Positions 43,968 to 55,095 of a stretch of DNA of 64,000 nt are shown piece after piece. Source of the stretch: Streptacidiphilus jeojiense. GTDB lineage: Bacteria; Actinomycetota; Actinomycetes; Streptomycetales; Streptomycetaceae. The translations under genes were made by a program, and so were the position numbers. The DNA lies in NCBI RefSeq assembly GCF_000719095.1, contig NZ_JOEH01000004.1, positions 372,001 through 436,000 of the forward strand, read 5' to 3'. Position 1 is the stretch's first letter, and each line of letters opens with the position of its first letter. The notes below the pieces were generated by a model that made no database searches, had not been told where the DNA came from, and worked only from the letters and a program-made list of their open reading frames with translations.

Positions 43968-44602
43968 TCGCCGAGGACTCGGTCCTGCTGCGAGTCGGAC
44001 TGGTCAAGGTGCTGGAGGCGGTCGGCTACGAGGTCGTGGCCGCGGTCGGCGAGGCCGAGGCGCTGCTGGCGGCGGTGGCGGAGCACAGCCCCGACGTGGT
44101 GGTGACCGACGTCCGGATGCCGCCCGGATTCACCGACGAGGGCGTGCGCGCGGCCCTGATGATCCGTCAGCAGTGGCCGGCAGTGGCCGTTCTGCTGCTG
44201 TCGCAGTACGTGGAGGAGCGCTACGCCGCCGACCTGCTGGTCGGCAACGTCCGTGGCGTCGGCTATCTGCTGAAGGAGCGGGTGGCCAATGTGGACGACT
44301 TCCTGGACGCGCTGGAGCGGGTCGCCGCCGGCGGCACCGCGCTGGACCCCGAGGTCGTCTCGCAGCTGCTGCTGCGCCGGCAGAGCGGTCCGCTGGACTC
44401 GCTGACCCCGCGCGAACGCGAGGTGCTGTCGCTGATGGCGGAGGGCAGGTCGAACGCGGCCATCGCGCAGGCCCTGGTGGTCAGCGAGAGCGCGGTGGCC
44501 AAGCACATCAACAACATCTTCATGAAGCTGGCGCTCTCCCCGACCGAGGGGGAGCACCGCAGGGTGATGGCGGTCCTGCGCTTCCTGGACCAGCGGACCT
44601 GA
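43955..44602 (+). CDS. LuxR/NarL-type response regulator
   Basis: The 215-residue regulator has a receiver domain with Asp52 (VVVTDVRMPPG) and Lys in LLKERVAN, and a C-terminal LuxR-type helix-turn-helix (about 148-205; LTPREREVLSLMAEGRSNAAI). GTG at 43955 lies inside the end of the kinase gene, consistent with translational coupling. It should be phosphorylated by the adjacent kinase and control nearby genes, perhaps its own operon. Confidence 0.94.
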   Translation: MRAVIAEDSVLLRVGLVKVLEAVGYEVVAAVGEAEALLAAVAEHSPDVVVTDVRMPPGFTDEGVRAALMIRQQWPAVAVLLLSQYVEERYAADLLVGNVRGVGYLLKERVANVDDFLDALERVAAGGTALDPEVVSQLLLRRQSGPLDSLTPREREVLSLMAEGRSNAAIAQALVVSESAVAKHINNIFMKLALSPTEGEHRRVMAVLRFLDQRT

Positions 44603-44621
44603 CCTTTCTGATGGGGGAGAC

Positions 44622-45434
44622 ATGAACCGAGGCGTGATCACGTTCAACGGGCCCGACTCCGTGAAACGGACCCTGTGGTGGGTCGTGGCGCTGGTCACCG
44701 CGCTGGCGGTGGCCTCGACCACGGGGCTGCTGCTGGTAGGGAAGCTTGCCCGGCGGGACGCCACCTCGACCTGGACCAGCAGCCATGCGATCTCCAAGGT
44801 GCGGATCAACGCGGCCGGGGGCACGGTCGAGGTCGACGGCGGCCCGACCGGCGGCACGGTGACGGCGCGGCAGGACGTCGGCTGGCTCACCTCCAGGCCG
44901 GTCGTCAACTACACCTGGGACAAGGACACCCTGGTGGTGTCGGTGTCCTGCTCCGGCGGCGCGTTGCTCGGTTCGCTCAACTGCCAGGCCGACGTGCGGC
45001 TGCAGGTTCCGGCCGGCACGGCTGTCGACTCGGTGACCGACTCGGGCCCGGTGGTGGTCAACCGGGTGTCGGGGGCGGTAAACCTCCGCTCGCGCTCGGG
45101 TCCGCTGACCGTCAGCGATGTCAGCGGACCGTTGACGCTGTCGTCGGACTCCGGTCCCGTCGAGGGCGACGGTCTGCGGTCCGCCACGGTGGCCGTCCAC
45201 AGCTCTTCGGGGCCGCAGTCGCTGAACTTCGCGAGCGCACCGCAGTCGGTCACCGCCGACTCGGACTCGGGCCCGATCGACGTCGCCCTTCCCAGGAACA
45301 CCCACTACCAGGCGACGGCCAGTTCCAGGAGCGGACCGGCCTCGGTGGACGAAGGGCTGGACGACCCGAGCAGCACCGGCACCGTCAAGGTGACCAGCCG
45401 TTCGGGCCCGGTGGACATCTCCTACGGCTCATGA
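44622..45434 (+). CDS. Membrane-anchored SGP-repeat protein (DUF4097-like beta-solenoid)
   Basis: The 270-residue protein has one N-terminal membrane helix (about 18-41), leaving the rest outside. The outer part repeats a short SxSGPV-type motif about every 10-20 residues: SGPVVV, SGPLTV, SGPLTL, SGPVEG, SGPQSL, SGPIDV, SGPASV, SGPVDI. Such spacing suggests a beta-solenoid like DUF4097 adhesin-like proteins. GGGGGAG precedes the ATG. It is the last gene of the kinase/regulator operon, so it may be an output of the system or an extracellular sensor accessory. Its 3' end overlaps the convergent VOC gene by 6 bases. Confidence 0.83.
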   Translation: MNRGVITFNGPDSVKRTLWWVVALVTALAVASTTGLLLVGKLARRDATSTWTSSHAISKVRINAAGGTVEVDGGPTGGTVTARQDVGWLTSRPVVNYTWDKDTLVVSVSCSGGALLGSLNCQADVRLQVPAGTAVDSVTDSGPVVVNRVSGAVNLRSRSGPLTVSDVSGPLTLSSDSGPVEGDGLRSATVAVHSSSGPQSLNFASAPQSVTADSDSGPIDVALPRNTHYQATASSRSGPASVDEGLDDPSSTGTVKVTSRSGPVDISYGS

Positions 45435-46172
45435 CGTCGTGGGCAGCCGGCCGGTGTCGGGATCGCGCGAGGTCAGGCAGTAGGTCCCGCCGGCCGGGTC
45501 CCGCATCACCGTCCACCGCTGCTCACGACGCACCACCTCGGCCCCGAGCCGCAGGTGCAGCGCCGTGGTCTCGGCGACATCGGCGCAGGCCAGGTCCAGG
45601 TGGGCCGAGGTCGGCCGCTCCTCCTCCAGCCGGTGCAGCAGGATCTGCACCGGGATCCCGGCACCGGCCGGGGGCCGCACCATGCGGAACTCCGGCCGGG
45701 AGCCACGCTCGGAGCCCCAGCCGGTGAGACCAGCCCAGAAGTCCGTCTCCGCGTCGAAGACGCTCGGCGCGAGGTCGATGGCCACCTGGTCGAGGCGGAC
45801 GCCGCCCTCGGGCTCGGGGCGTTCGGCCGCGCCGTCCCAGGGCATCACGCAGAACAGCTGACCGCCGGGGGAGCGCAGCACCACCCAACTCCCGTGGTCG
45901 GCCACGACGACGGCGCCCGAGGCGACCGCCTCGGACCGGAACACCTCGTAGTCGTCGACGGCCAGGTCCAGATGCGCGCCGCCGTCCCCGTCGACGCCCT
46001 GCAGCTTGAGGTGGGCGTCCGCGCCCGCCCGCTGCGGCAGCAGTGTCAGGAACTCGCCCTGCTCGCCACGCGGGGCGGACCGGCCGGTGCCGGTGACAGC
46101 CGTCCAGAAGGCGCTGCTCTGCTCGAAGCGGTCGAGCGGCCGGTCGATGAACGCGTACACCCAGCGGATCAC
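45429..46172 (-). CDS. VOC family protein with two glyoxalase-like domains
   Basis: The 247-residue protein contains two vicinal-oxygen-chelate type units (about 1-125 and 135-240), with HLKLQGVD/HLDLAVDDYEVF in the first and HLDLACADVAET in the second. These supply candidate metal ligands. The exact reaction cannot be told; such proteins are often annotated as glyoxalases or resistance proteins. GTG at 46172 overlaps the TGA of the NADAR gene upstream. Confidence 0.87.
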   Translation of the reverse strand: MIRWVYAFIDRPLDRFEQSSAFWTAVTGTGRSAPRGEQGEFLTLLPQRAGADAHLKLQGVDGDGGAHLDLAVDDYEVFRSEAVASGAVVVADHGSWVVLRSPGGQLFCVMPWDGAAERPEPEGGVRLDQVAIDLAPSVFDAETDFWAGLTGWGSERGSRPEFRMVRPPAGAGIPVQILLHRLEEERPTSAHLDLACADVAETTALHLRLGAEVVRREQRWTVMRDPAGGTYCLTSRDPDTGRLPTTS

Positions 46173-46747
46173 TGCGCCAGCCTCTCCCGTGCCTCCATCA
46201 GTGCGAATCCCAGCAGGTTCAGCCCGGGCCAGCGGGCCGGGTCGTCGGCCCGCTCGTCGTCGGCCGCCAGCCCGATCCCCCACACCCGGTCCACCGGGCT
46301 GGCCTCCACCAGCACCCGGTCCTGGGTCCCCAGCAGATAGTCGCGCAGCGCCGGATCCTGCCCGAACTTGGCGACATTGCCCTGCACCACCAGCTCGAAC
46401 CGGGCCGCCGTCCACGCCGCGTCGTCGAAGCCGCGCACCAGCCGGCCCCGCTGCTTGGCCTCGGCGGGGGTCCGCGCGGCGAGGATCCCCGGCACCGACT
46501 CCTCGTCACCGAACAGCCGCGCCTTGCCCGCCATCATCCAGTGCTCCGCCGAGGCGTACTCCACCCCGTCGACCGCGAACACCGAAGGCCACCACTGACT
46601 CAGCGCCCCGGCCCCCACCGAACCGTCCCTCTGCGCCCGATGCCCCCAGAACATCAGCCACTTGGGCCGCGCCCCGGCCGCCACCAGCGCGGCCAGCCCC
46701 TCCCGGCTGCGCGTCCGCGCCGGGTGCTGTTTCTCACTCGTCGTCAT
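46169..46747 (-). CDS. NADAR (YbiA-like) family protein
   Basis: The 192-residue protein has the NADAR domain, which in characterised members cleaves N-glycosidic bonds in riboflavin intermediates or ADP-ribosylated guanine. Typical segments are LMFWGHRAQRDG, LSQWWPSVFAVDGVEYASAEHWMMAGKA cut across residues 58-85, GNVAKFGQDPALRDYLLGT and WGIGLAADDERADDP with the catalytic Glu/Asp region. ATG at 46747 has GGAAGGA eight bases upstream. It overlaps the VOC gene by 4 bases, so the two are co-translated. Confidence 0.88.
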   Translation of the reverse strand: MTTSEKQHPARTRSREGLAALVAAGARPKWLMFWGHRAQRDGSVGAGALSQWWPSVFAVDGVEYASAEHWMMAGKARLFGDEESVPGILAARTPAEAKQRGRLVRGFDDAAWTAARFELVVQGNVAKFGQDPALRDYLLGTQDRVLVEASPVDRVWGIGLAADDERADDPARWPGLNLLGFALMEARERLAQ

Positions 46748-46803
46748 ACCGGTGATCCTTCCATCCGCCACCGACACCAGGCCAAGCAGTTTCCGGCATG
46801 CAG

Positions 46804-46838
46804 CAGGCCCCCGGCCGAGGGTGTCGGCAGGGGGCCTG
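46804..46838 (-). terminator. Hairpin terminator of the second DHA2 exporter gene
   Basis: CAGGCCCCC (46804-46812) pairs perfectly with GGGGGCCTG (46830-46838), and inside it GCCGA pairs with TCGGC. It lies 24 bases beyond the stop codon of the minus-strand exporter gene and before the NADAR gene. Confidence 0.75.
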
Positions 46839-46861
46839 GAGGCTACGGACCGCGCGGCGGG

Positions 46862-48337
46862 TCAGCCGATGCGGCGGGGGAGGCGGGTGGAGAGGGCGAT
46901 GACGGCCAGGGTGAGCACGAACTGCAGGGCCAGCACCAGGGTCAGGGCGTCGTGCATGCCGTGGGTGGGGGAGAGGGTGAGGAAGAGCGTGCCCAGGGTG
47001 GCCACGCCGAGGGCGAGGCTGGACTGCTGGGTGGTGGCGAGGATGCCGCCGCCGACGCCGGCCCGCTCGGCCGGGATCTCGGAGAGGATCAGCCGGATCA
47101 GCGGGGGCATCACCAGGCCCTGTCCGGTACCGGCGACGACCATGCCGGGCAGCAGCACCAGCGGGCTGAGGCCGGACCAGTCGGTGGCCACGGTGACCGT
47201 GAGCACCACCAGGCCCAGGGCCTGGATCACGGCGCCGGTGCGGATCACCTTGCTGCCGTAGCGGGTCAGCAGCCGCGGTCCGGCCAGCGAGGCGACGAAG
47301 AAGCCGACGGCCATCGGGACCATGGCCACGCCGGAGGCGATCGGGCCCTCGTTCAGGCCGACCTGCAGGGCCACCGCCATCACCACCATGAAGCCGCCGA
47401 AGCCGGTGAAGAAGGGGACGGCCATGGTGAGACCGGTGCGCAGACCGTGGATGCGCAGCAGCGACAGCGGGATCAGCGGGATGTTGCCGGCCTGCTCCGA
47501 GCGGCGCTCGGTGCGGACGAAGGCGTAGCCGAGGAAGGGGACGGCGGCCAGCAGGGTCCAGGTCCACCAGGCCCAGCCGACCGCGCGGCCCTCCATCAGC
47601 GGGATCAGCAGTGCCAGCAGCGTCGCGGCCAGCAGGCCGGTGCCGGGCAGGTCGACCTTGGCCGGGTTGGCCGAGCGGGTCTCCGGGACGGAGCGCAGTG
47701 CCAGCACCGCGGCGACCAGGGCGACCGGGACGTTCACCAGGAAGATGAAGCGCCAGCCGGTGCCGAACAGGTTCGCCGAGAGCAGCACCCCGCCGAGGAC
47801 CTGGCCGATGACGACCGAGATCCCGCCGACCGCGCCGTAGATGCCCATGGCGCGGGCCTTGCGCTCGCCCTGGGTGGCGGACTGGATGGTGGCCAGCGCC
47901 TGCGGCAGCATCAGCGCCGCCGCCGCGCCCTGCAGCACCCGGGCGCCGACCAGCGCCAGCGCGGTCGGGGCCAGGCCGCAGGCCAGCGAGGTCAGGCCGA
48001 AGGCCAGGGAGCCGGCGATGAACAGCCGGCGGCGGCCGAAGAGGTCACCGAGCCGTCCGCCGAGGACCAGCAGCACGGCGTAGGCGATGCCGTAGCCGGC
48101 CACGAAGAGTTCCAGCGTCGCCGGGCCGGCGACCAGGTCCTTGTCGATGGTGGGCAGGGCGACATTGACGATGAAGAAGTCCAGCATCGGCAGGAAGGCG
48201 CCGAGCAGGACGGTGAACAGGCCCAGGGTGCTGAGCCGGGGGGCGGCCGGCGCCGGCTTGGGGCCGGTGCCGCCGAGCTTGGTGACGGTTGGCAGGACGT
48301 TCGCCCGGGTTGCGGGTGCGGTCAGTGGAGTAGCCAT
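46862..48337 (-). CDS. DHA2-type major facilitator exporter (second)
   Basis: The 491-residue protein has 14 probable membrane helices. Signatures are LDFFIVNVALPTIDKDL in helix 1, GGRLGDLFGRRRLF in loop 2-3 and RVLQGAAAALMLPQALA in helix 4, then GERKARAMGIYGA. ATG at 48337 (MATPLTAP) has GGAAAG upstream and is preferred to a start 24 codons upstream. It is divergent from an XRE/MmyB-like regulator over a repeat-rich 102-base gap. The layout copies the exporter/XRE pair at 19.4-21.8 kb. Confidence 0.92.
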   Translation of the reverse strand: MATPLTAPATRANVLPTVTKLGGTGPKPAPAAPRLSTLGLFTVLLGAFLPMLDFFIVNVALPTIDKDLVAGPATLELFVAGYGIAYAVLLVLGGRLGDLFGRRRLFIAGSLAFGLTSLACGLAPTALALVGARVLQGAAAALMLPQALATIQSATQGERKARAMGIYGAVGGISVVIGQVLGGVLLSANLFGTGWRFIFLVNVPVALVAAVLALRSVPETRSANPAKVDLPGTGLLAATLLALLIPLMEGRAVGWAWWTWTLLAAVPFLGYAFVRTERRSEQAGNIPLIPLSLLRIHGLRTGLTMAVPFFTGFGGFMVVMAVALQVGLNEGPIASGVAMVPMAVGFFVASLAGPRLLTRYGSKVIRTGAVIQALGLVVLTVTVATDWSGLSPLVLLPGMVVAGTGQGLVMPPLIRLILSEIPAERAGVGGGILATTQQSSLALGVATLGTLFLTLSPTHGMHDALTLVLALQFVLTLAVIALSTRLPRRIG

Positions 48338-48364
48338 GGCCACTACTTTCCGCCTCTGCTTAGC

Positions 48365-48439
48365 CTGGTACCAGTGTCTGGTTATCCTGGTAGCGGTACT
48401 ACCTGGCACAGGGATGCCCAGGGGTGCATCCTGGTAGAC
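48365..48439. promoter_or_regulatory. Candidate operators between second exporter and XRE regulator
   Basis: CTGGTACCAG (48365-48374) is a perfect palindrome. GGTAG-CGGTA-CTACC (48389-48403) is another inverted repeat. The hexamer CTGGTA or CTGGTT also occurs near 48379 and at 48431-48436, directly before the regulator start. The core TGGTAC is shared with the first exporter/XRE pair (20886-20891). Binding by the XRE protein is inferred. Confidence 0.6.
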
Positions 48440-49330
48440 ATGGCCACCGCATCAGCTCCCGCCGCCGCCCCGCTCGAACTGGTCCCCTCCGCCGCCCCCG
48501 AGGACGTCCGCCGCCGTGAGCTGGCCGGCTTCCTCCGCAGCCGGCGCGAGCGGATCTCGCCCGAGCAGGTCGGCCTGCCCGCGGTCGGCCGGCGCCGGAC
48601 GCCGGGGCTGCGCCGCGAGGAGGTGGCGCTGCTCGCCGCCGTCGGGGTCACCTGGTACACCTGGCTGGAGCAGGCCCGGGACATCCAGGTCTCCCCGCAG
48701 GTACTGGACGCCATCTCGCGGGCCCTGCTGCTGGACGCCAACGAGCGCCAGCACCTGTTCATCCTGGCCGGCACCGTGGACCCGGCGCCCCCGGCGACCT
48801 GCCCGACGGTCACCCCGTCGGTCCAGGCGCTGATGAAGCAGCTGGAGCCCTACCCCTGCGCGGCGATGAACAGCCGCTACGACGTCCTGGCCTACAACAG
48901 CACCTACCGGCTGCTGGTCACCGACCTGGACGAGGTCGCGCCCGAGGACCGCAACCTGATGCTGCTGGCCTTCACCCACCCGGACTGGAAGCGCAACCTG
49001 GTGGACTACGAGCAGGCGACGGCGCTGATGGTGGCCAAGTTCCGCAGCGCCATGGCCGACCATGTCGCCGAGCCGGCCTGGAAGGCGCTGCTCAAGCGGC
49101 TGCGGCTGGCCTCGCCCAAGTTCGACGCGCTGTGGCAGCAGCACGAGGTCGGCATGACCGGCAACGGTGAGAAGCGCTTCCTCAACCCGCACGTCGGGCT
49201 GCTGCACTTCGAGTTCACCACGCTGTGGCTGGGCCCGCGGCCCAGCACCCGGATCGTCAGCTACACCCCCGCCGACGAGGAGACCCGGGAGCGGATCGAG
49301 CGGCTGCACAAGCTGGCCACCTCAAGCTGA
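48440..49330 (+). CDS. XRE family regulator with MmyB-like ligand domain (second)
   Basis: This 296-residue protein is a paralogue of the regulator at 20915-21805, with the same length and layout: helix-turn-helix (RRRTPGLRREEVALLAAV and TWYTWLEQARDIQVS) and a C-terminal MmyB-type domain with NSRYDVLAYNSTYRLL and HVGLLHFEFTTLWL. ATG at 48440 follows the operator repeats directly; no clear ribosome binding site is seen. It probably represses the divergent exporter gene. Confidence 0.92.
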   Translation: MATASAPAAAPLELVPSAAPEDVRRRELAGFLRSRRERISPEQVGLPAVGRRRTPGLRREEVALLAAVGVTWYTWLEQARDIQVSPQVLDAISRALLLDANERQHLFILAGTVDPAPPATCPTVTPSVQALMKQLEPYPCAAMNSRYDVLAYNSTYRLLVTDLDEVAPEDRNLMLLAFTHPDWKRNLVDYEQATALMVAKFRSAMADHVAEPAWKALLKRLRLASPKFDALWQQHEVGMTGNGEKRFLNPHVGLLHFEFTTLWLGPRPSTRIVSYTPADEETRERIERLHKLATSS

Positions 49331-49423
49331 CCACGGAGAGCCGACCGCTGGGCCTGGCGGCCCGGGCCGCCGGATCGGGGTGGGACAATGGGGGGTCCGC
49401 CCAGTGATCAGGAAGAGCGAGAG

Positions 49424-50581
49424 ATGACCAGGACCGTCGCAGCCCCCACCACCGCCCCGCTGAAGCTGGGCGGCATCCAGGTGTGGCCGCCGGTCGTGCT
49501 GGCGCCGATGGCGGGCATCACCAACGCCCCGTTCCGCACCCTGTGCCGGGAGCAGTCCGGCGGCAAGGGGCTGTTCGTCTCCGAGATGATCACCACCAGG
49601 GCGCTGGTCGAGCGGGACCGCAAGACCATGCGGCTGATCGGCTTCGACGCCTCCGAGACGCCCCGCTCCATCCAGCTGTACGGGGTGGACCCGGTCACCG
49701 TCGGCCGCGCCGTCCGCATGATCGCGGACGAGGACCTGGCCGACCACATCGACCTCAACTTCGGCTGCCCGGTGCCCAAGGTGACCCGCAAGGGCGGCGG
49801 CTCCGCGCTGCCGTACAAGCGGAACCTGCTGCGGGACATCCTGCGCCAGGCGGTCGGCAACGCCGGCGGGCTGCCGGTCACCATGAAGATGCGCAAGGGC
49901 ATCGACGACGACCACATGACCTACCTGGACGCCGGGCGGATCGGCGCCGAGGAGGGCGTGTCCGCGATCGCCCTGCACGGGCGCACCGCGATCCAGCACT
50001 ACAGCGGGGTGGCCGACTGGTCCGCCATCGCCCGGCTGCGCGAGTCCGTCCCGGACCACGTCCCGGTGCTGGGCAACGGCGACATCTGGTCGGCCGACGA
50101 CGCGGTGCGGATGGTGCGCGAGACCGGCTGCGACGGTGTGGTGGTCGGCCGCGGCTGCCTGGGCCGCCCCTGGCTGTTCAAGGAGCTGGTCTCGGTCTTC
50201 GAGGGCGAGACCGAGTACGCGCGGCCGGACTTCTCCTACGTGGCCGGTGTGATGTACCGGCACGCCCAGCTGCTGGGCGAGTGGATCGGCGACGAGAAGC
50301 ACGGCGTCGTGGACTTCCGCAAGCACGTGGCCTGGTACACCAAGGGCTTCTCGGTCGGCTCCGAGCTGCGCCGCGCGTTGGCCCTGGCCTCCTCGCTGGA
50401 CGAGCTGGCCGAGCACCTCGCCGCCGTCGACCAGGACCAGCACTGGCCCGAGAGCGCCGACGGCCCGCGCGGCCGGACCTCCGGGGCCAACCGGGTGGTG
50501 CTCCCGGAGGGCTGGCTGGACGACCCCTACGACTGCGCCGTACCCAGCGCGGACGCCGAACTGGACACCAGCGGCGGCTGA
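49424..50581 (+). CDS. dusB: tRNA-dihydrouridine synthase
   Basis: The 385-residue FMN enzyme reduces specific uridines in tRNA. It has the TIM-barrel opening VVLAPMAGITNAPFRTLC (24-41), the catalytic Cys115 in LNFGCPVPKVTRKGGGSAL, KMRKGIDDDH and HGRTAIQHYSG, and the FMN-phosphate motif GNGDIWS. ATG at 49424 has GGAAGAGCGAGAG upstream, and GACAAT at 49384-49389 is a good -10 box. Long C-terminal helical and tail regions are as in actinobacterial DusB. It belongs to no obvious operon. Confidence 0.95.
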   Translation: MTRTVAAPTTAPLKLGGIQVWPPVVLAPMAGITNAPFRTLCREQSGGKGLFVSEMITTRALVERDRKTMRLIGFDASETPRSIQLYGVDPVTVGRAVRMIADEDLADHIDLNFGCPVPKVTRKGGGSALPYKRNLLRDILRQAVGNAGGLPVTMKMRKGIDDDHMTYLDAGRIGAEEGVSAIALHGRTAIQHYSGVADWSAIARLRESVPDHVPVLGNGDIWSADDAVRMVRETGCDGVVVGRGCLGRPWLFKELVSVFEGETEYARPDFSYVAGVMYRHAQLLGEWIGDEKHGVVDFRKHVAWYTKGFSVGSELRRALALASSLDELAEHLAAVDQDQHWPESADGPRGRTSGANRVVLPEGWLDDPYDCAVPSADAELDTSGG

Positions 50582-51018
50582 GGCTTACGGAATCTACGTC
50601 CGACAGGTGGCCGGAGGCGTGCGGGGGCACGTGACTCTGGCCACATTGGTGCTCACTTTGCGTCAGAAGGACGCAAAAGCGCAGGTGGGCCGGGGGGCGG
50701 AACGGCTTCCGAACGTGCTCGCGTCACCGGGTGGCGCAAACGTCCAGGCAATCAAGCCAAGGCAACGGAAGCGACACCGATCATGAACGCTGAGTAGCGC
50801 TGGTGTGATCTTGCGGTTTCGGTCCGTTCAACCTTTGAAGGCGGGCTAACGTCAGGGCGACGATTTCAGTTTCCTAGGCGAAGGCCGATCCGGTGCATTC
50901 GATCTACTGGGTTACCGGCGGGTACAAACCACTGACGGCCCAACGGGGGCGCTGAAACGCCTTTGATCTGGGTATGTTTCCGGTCGTCAGGGCAACCGTG
51001 CGGCAGGAGAACAGACCC
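50582..51018. other. Long intergenic region upstream of ppdK
   Basis: This 437-base gap contains no supported gene. Visible structures are the inverted repeat TTTGCGTC-N5-GACGCAAA (50657-50677) and TTCAA-CCT-TTGAA (about 50828-50840). Its base composition is less GC-rich than its neighbours, which suggests a long regulated leader or several promoters for ppdK. AGGAG at 51005-51009 is the ppdK ribosome binding site. I could not assign a riboswitch family. Confidence 0.6.
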
Positions 51019-53717
<2,699 letters not shown>

Positions 53718-53727
<10 letters not shown>

Positions 53728-53769
53728 CAAACCCTCACCGGAGCCCCTCACTCCGGTTGTCAGCGCGAG
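53718..53769 (+). terminator. Terminator overlapping the ppdK stop codon
   Basis: CTCGCGCTGACAA (53718-53730), containing the TGA stop, pairs perfectly with TTGTCAGCGCGAG (53757-53769). Inside, CCGGAG (53738-53743) pairs with CTCCGG (53751-53756). The left side carries a seven-base bulge between the two stems. Confidence 0.8.
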
Positions 53770-53950
53770 GCAACCCCTCCCAACACCCCCGTCCCCGACC
53801 AAGGATGAGGGCCGGGAGGGGGCTGCCCGCCCAAGCACGGCGGCGCTCGGCGCAGAGTACCCGCCGTACGGCCGGGGCGGTGGGACGGACAATGGCGTCC
53901 GTCCCACCGCCCCGGCCTCTTTTGCGTGCCAGTCTCTTTTGCGCGCCGGG

Positions 53951-54637
53951 CTACGCCGAGATGAGCGGTCTGGACGGCTCCACCGCGATCCGCGGAGTGG
54001 CGACCCGCAGCTCCAGCTGGACCCGGGCCACCGGCCACTCCTCGTCCAGGATCGAGTAGAAGGCCGTGCCCCGGACCAGGCCGTCGAGCCCGCGGGTGTG
54101 GGCCCGGTGCACTCCTTCCAGCACCGCGCCCAGCCGCTCGATCGCCGCGCGGGACCGCGCGTTACGGGCGTCGGCGCGCATGGAGATCCGGCGCACGCCC
54201 CAGACGTCGAAGGCGTGACGCAGCATCAGCAGCTTGGCCTCGGTGTTGATGCCGGTGCCCTGCGCCCTCGCGGACAGCCAGGTGGCGCCGATCTCGGCGG
54301 CGTCCGGGATCGCCGCCAGCGGATCGCCGACCGGGCCGCGTGGGGCCGGCGGCCAGATCACCGGGCCCTGCCAGTAGTCCAGCTCGCAGAACCGGGTCGA
54401 GCCGACCACCGTGCCGTCACTGACCCGGACGGTGGCGAAGGGCACGGCGCGGCCGGCCTCCTGGGCGGCCAGCGCTTCCGCCACGTAGCGGGCGGTCGCC
54501 TCGATGCCGTGCGGGACGGGGGTGAAGGCGTAACTGCTGCGGTCCTCCGCCGCCGCGGCGGCGAGGGGTTCGATGTGACGTACGTCGAGTGGCTCCAGCC
54601 GCACCGAGCGGCCGACGAGGGAGACAGGTACGGGCAC
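53951..54637 (-). CDS. GNAT family N-acetyltransferase (RimJ/RimL-like)
   Basis: The 228-residue product resembles the ribosomal-protein acetyltransferase group. It opens VSLVGRSVRLEPLDVRHIEPLA and carries the acetyl-CoA region ARAQGTGINTEAKLLMLRHAFD and NARSRAAIERLGAVLEGV. GTG at 54637 has GAAGGAC nine bases upstream and gives the usual start (VPVPVSLVGR); the ATG at 54667 would add ten residues without a binding site. The substrate is unknown. Confidence 0.87.
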   Translation of the reverse strand: MPVPVSLVGRSVRLEPLDVRHIEPLAAAAAEDRSSYAFTPVPHGIEATARYVAEALAAQEAGRAVPFATVRVSDGTVVGSTRFCELDYWQGPVIWPPAPRGPVGDPLAAIPDAAEIGATWLSARAQGTGINTEAKLLMLRHAFDVWGVRRISMRADARNARSRAAIERLGAVLEGVHRAHTRGLDGLVRGTAFYSILDEEWPVARVQLELRVATPRIAVEPSRPLISA

Positions 54638-55095
54638 GGGCCTTGTGTCCTTCAGGCGGCGGGACATGGGGGTGCGCCCAGCGGTTCCGGGTACGGCGAC
54701 GGAGCGCGTCAGCCGTGGCGGCGCGGGGAGCGAGGGGACAGTTTCTGTCCGGGAGATGGCCGAGGAAGGAACGAGAGCGCGAAGGACAGCGGGCGGCCAG
54801 GTGAAGGCAAGGTGCGATACGAGGGTGCTGCGGGGTCGTGCGGGGGTACAGCTGTGGCAAGGTCTGCGGACGGCAGCGATGCAGTGCAGCGAGAGGACCA
54901 TACCCGCAGTCGACGCCCAAGTCACTCCGGCTCGCGGCGGGGTTTGCACGGCTGCTTCGCGCGGCTCGGCCGAACAGGCAGGAACGGCTCCGGGTGGGGG
55001 TGGATTCGGGAATACTGCGCTGGTCGGGGATGCTGGTGGCTGTGTAGTGGAGTTCGCCCGCAGCGAGGTGCGGACCTCGGGAGATTGGGTTCACC
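54638..55095. other. Divergent intergenic region between GNAT and PAC2 genes
   Basis: This 458-base gap separates two divergent genes. I see no supported coding region: the open frames here have no ribosome binding site and unusual composition. It contains stretches richer in A and G than the surrounding genes and should hold both promoters, but no confident -10/-35 pair could be named. Confidence 0.5.

Noticed and set aside
54668..54949. N-terminal extension of the GNAT protein
   Set aside because: The extra residues are low-complexity with no family match, and a ribosome binding site supports the start at 54637.
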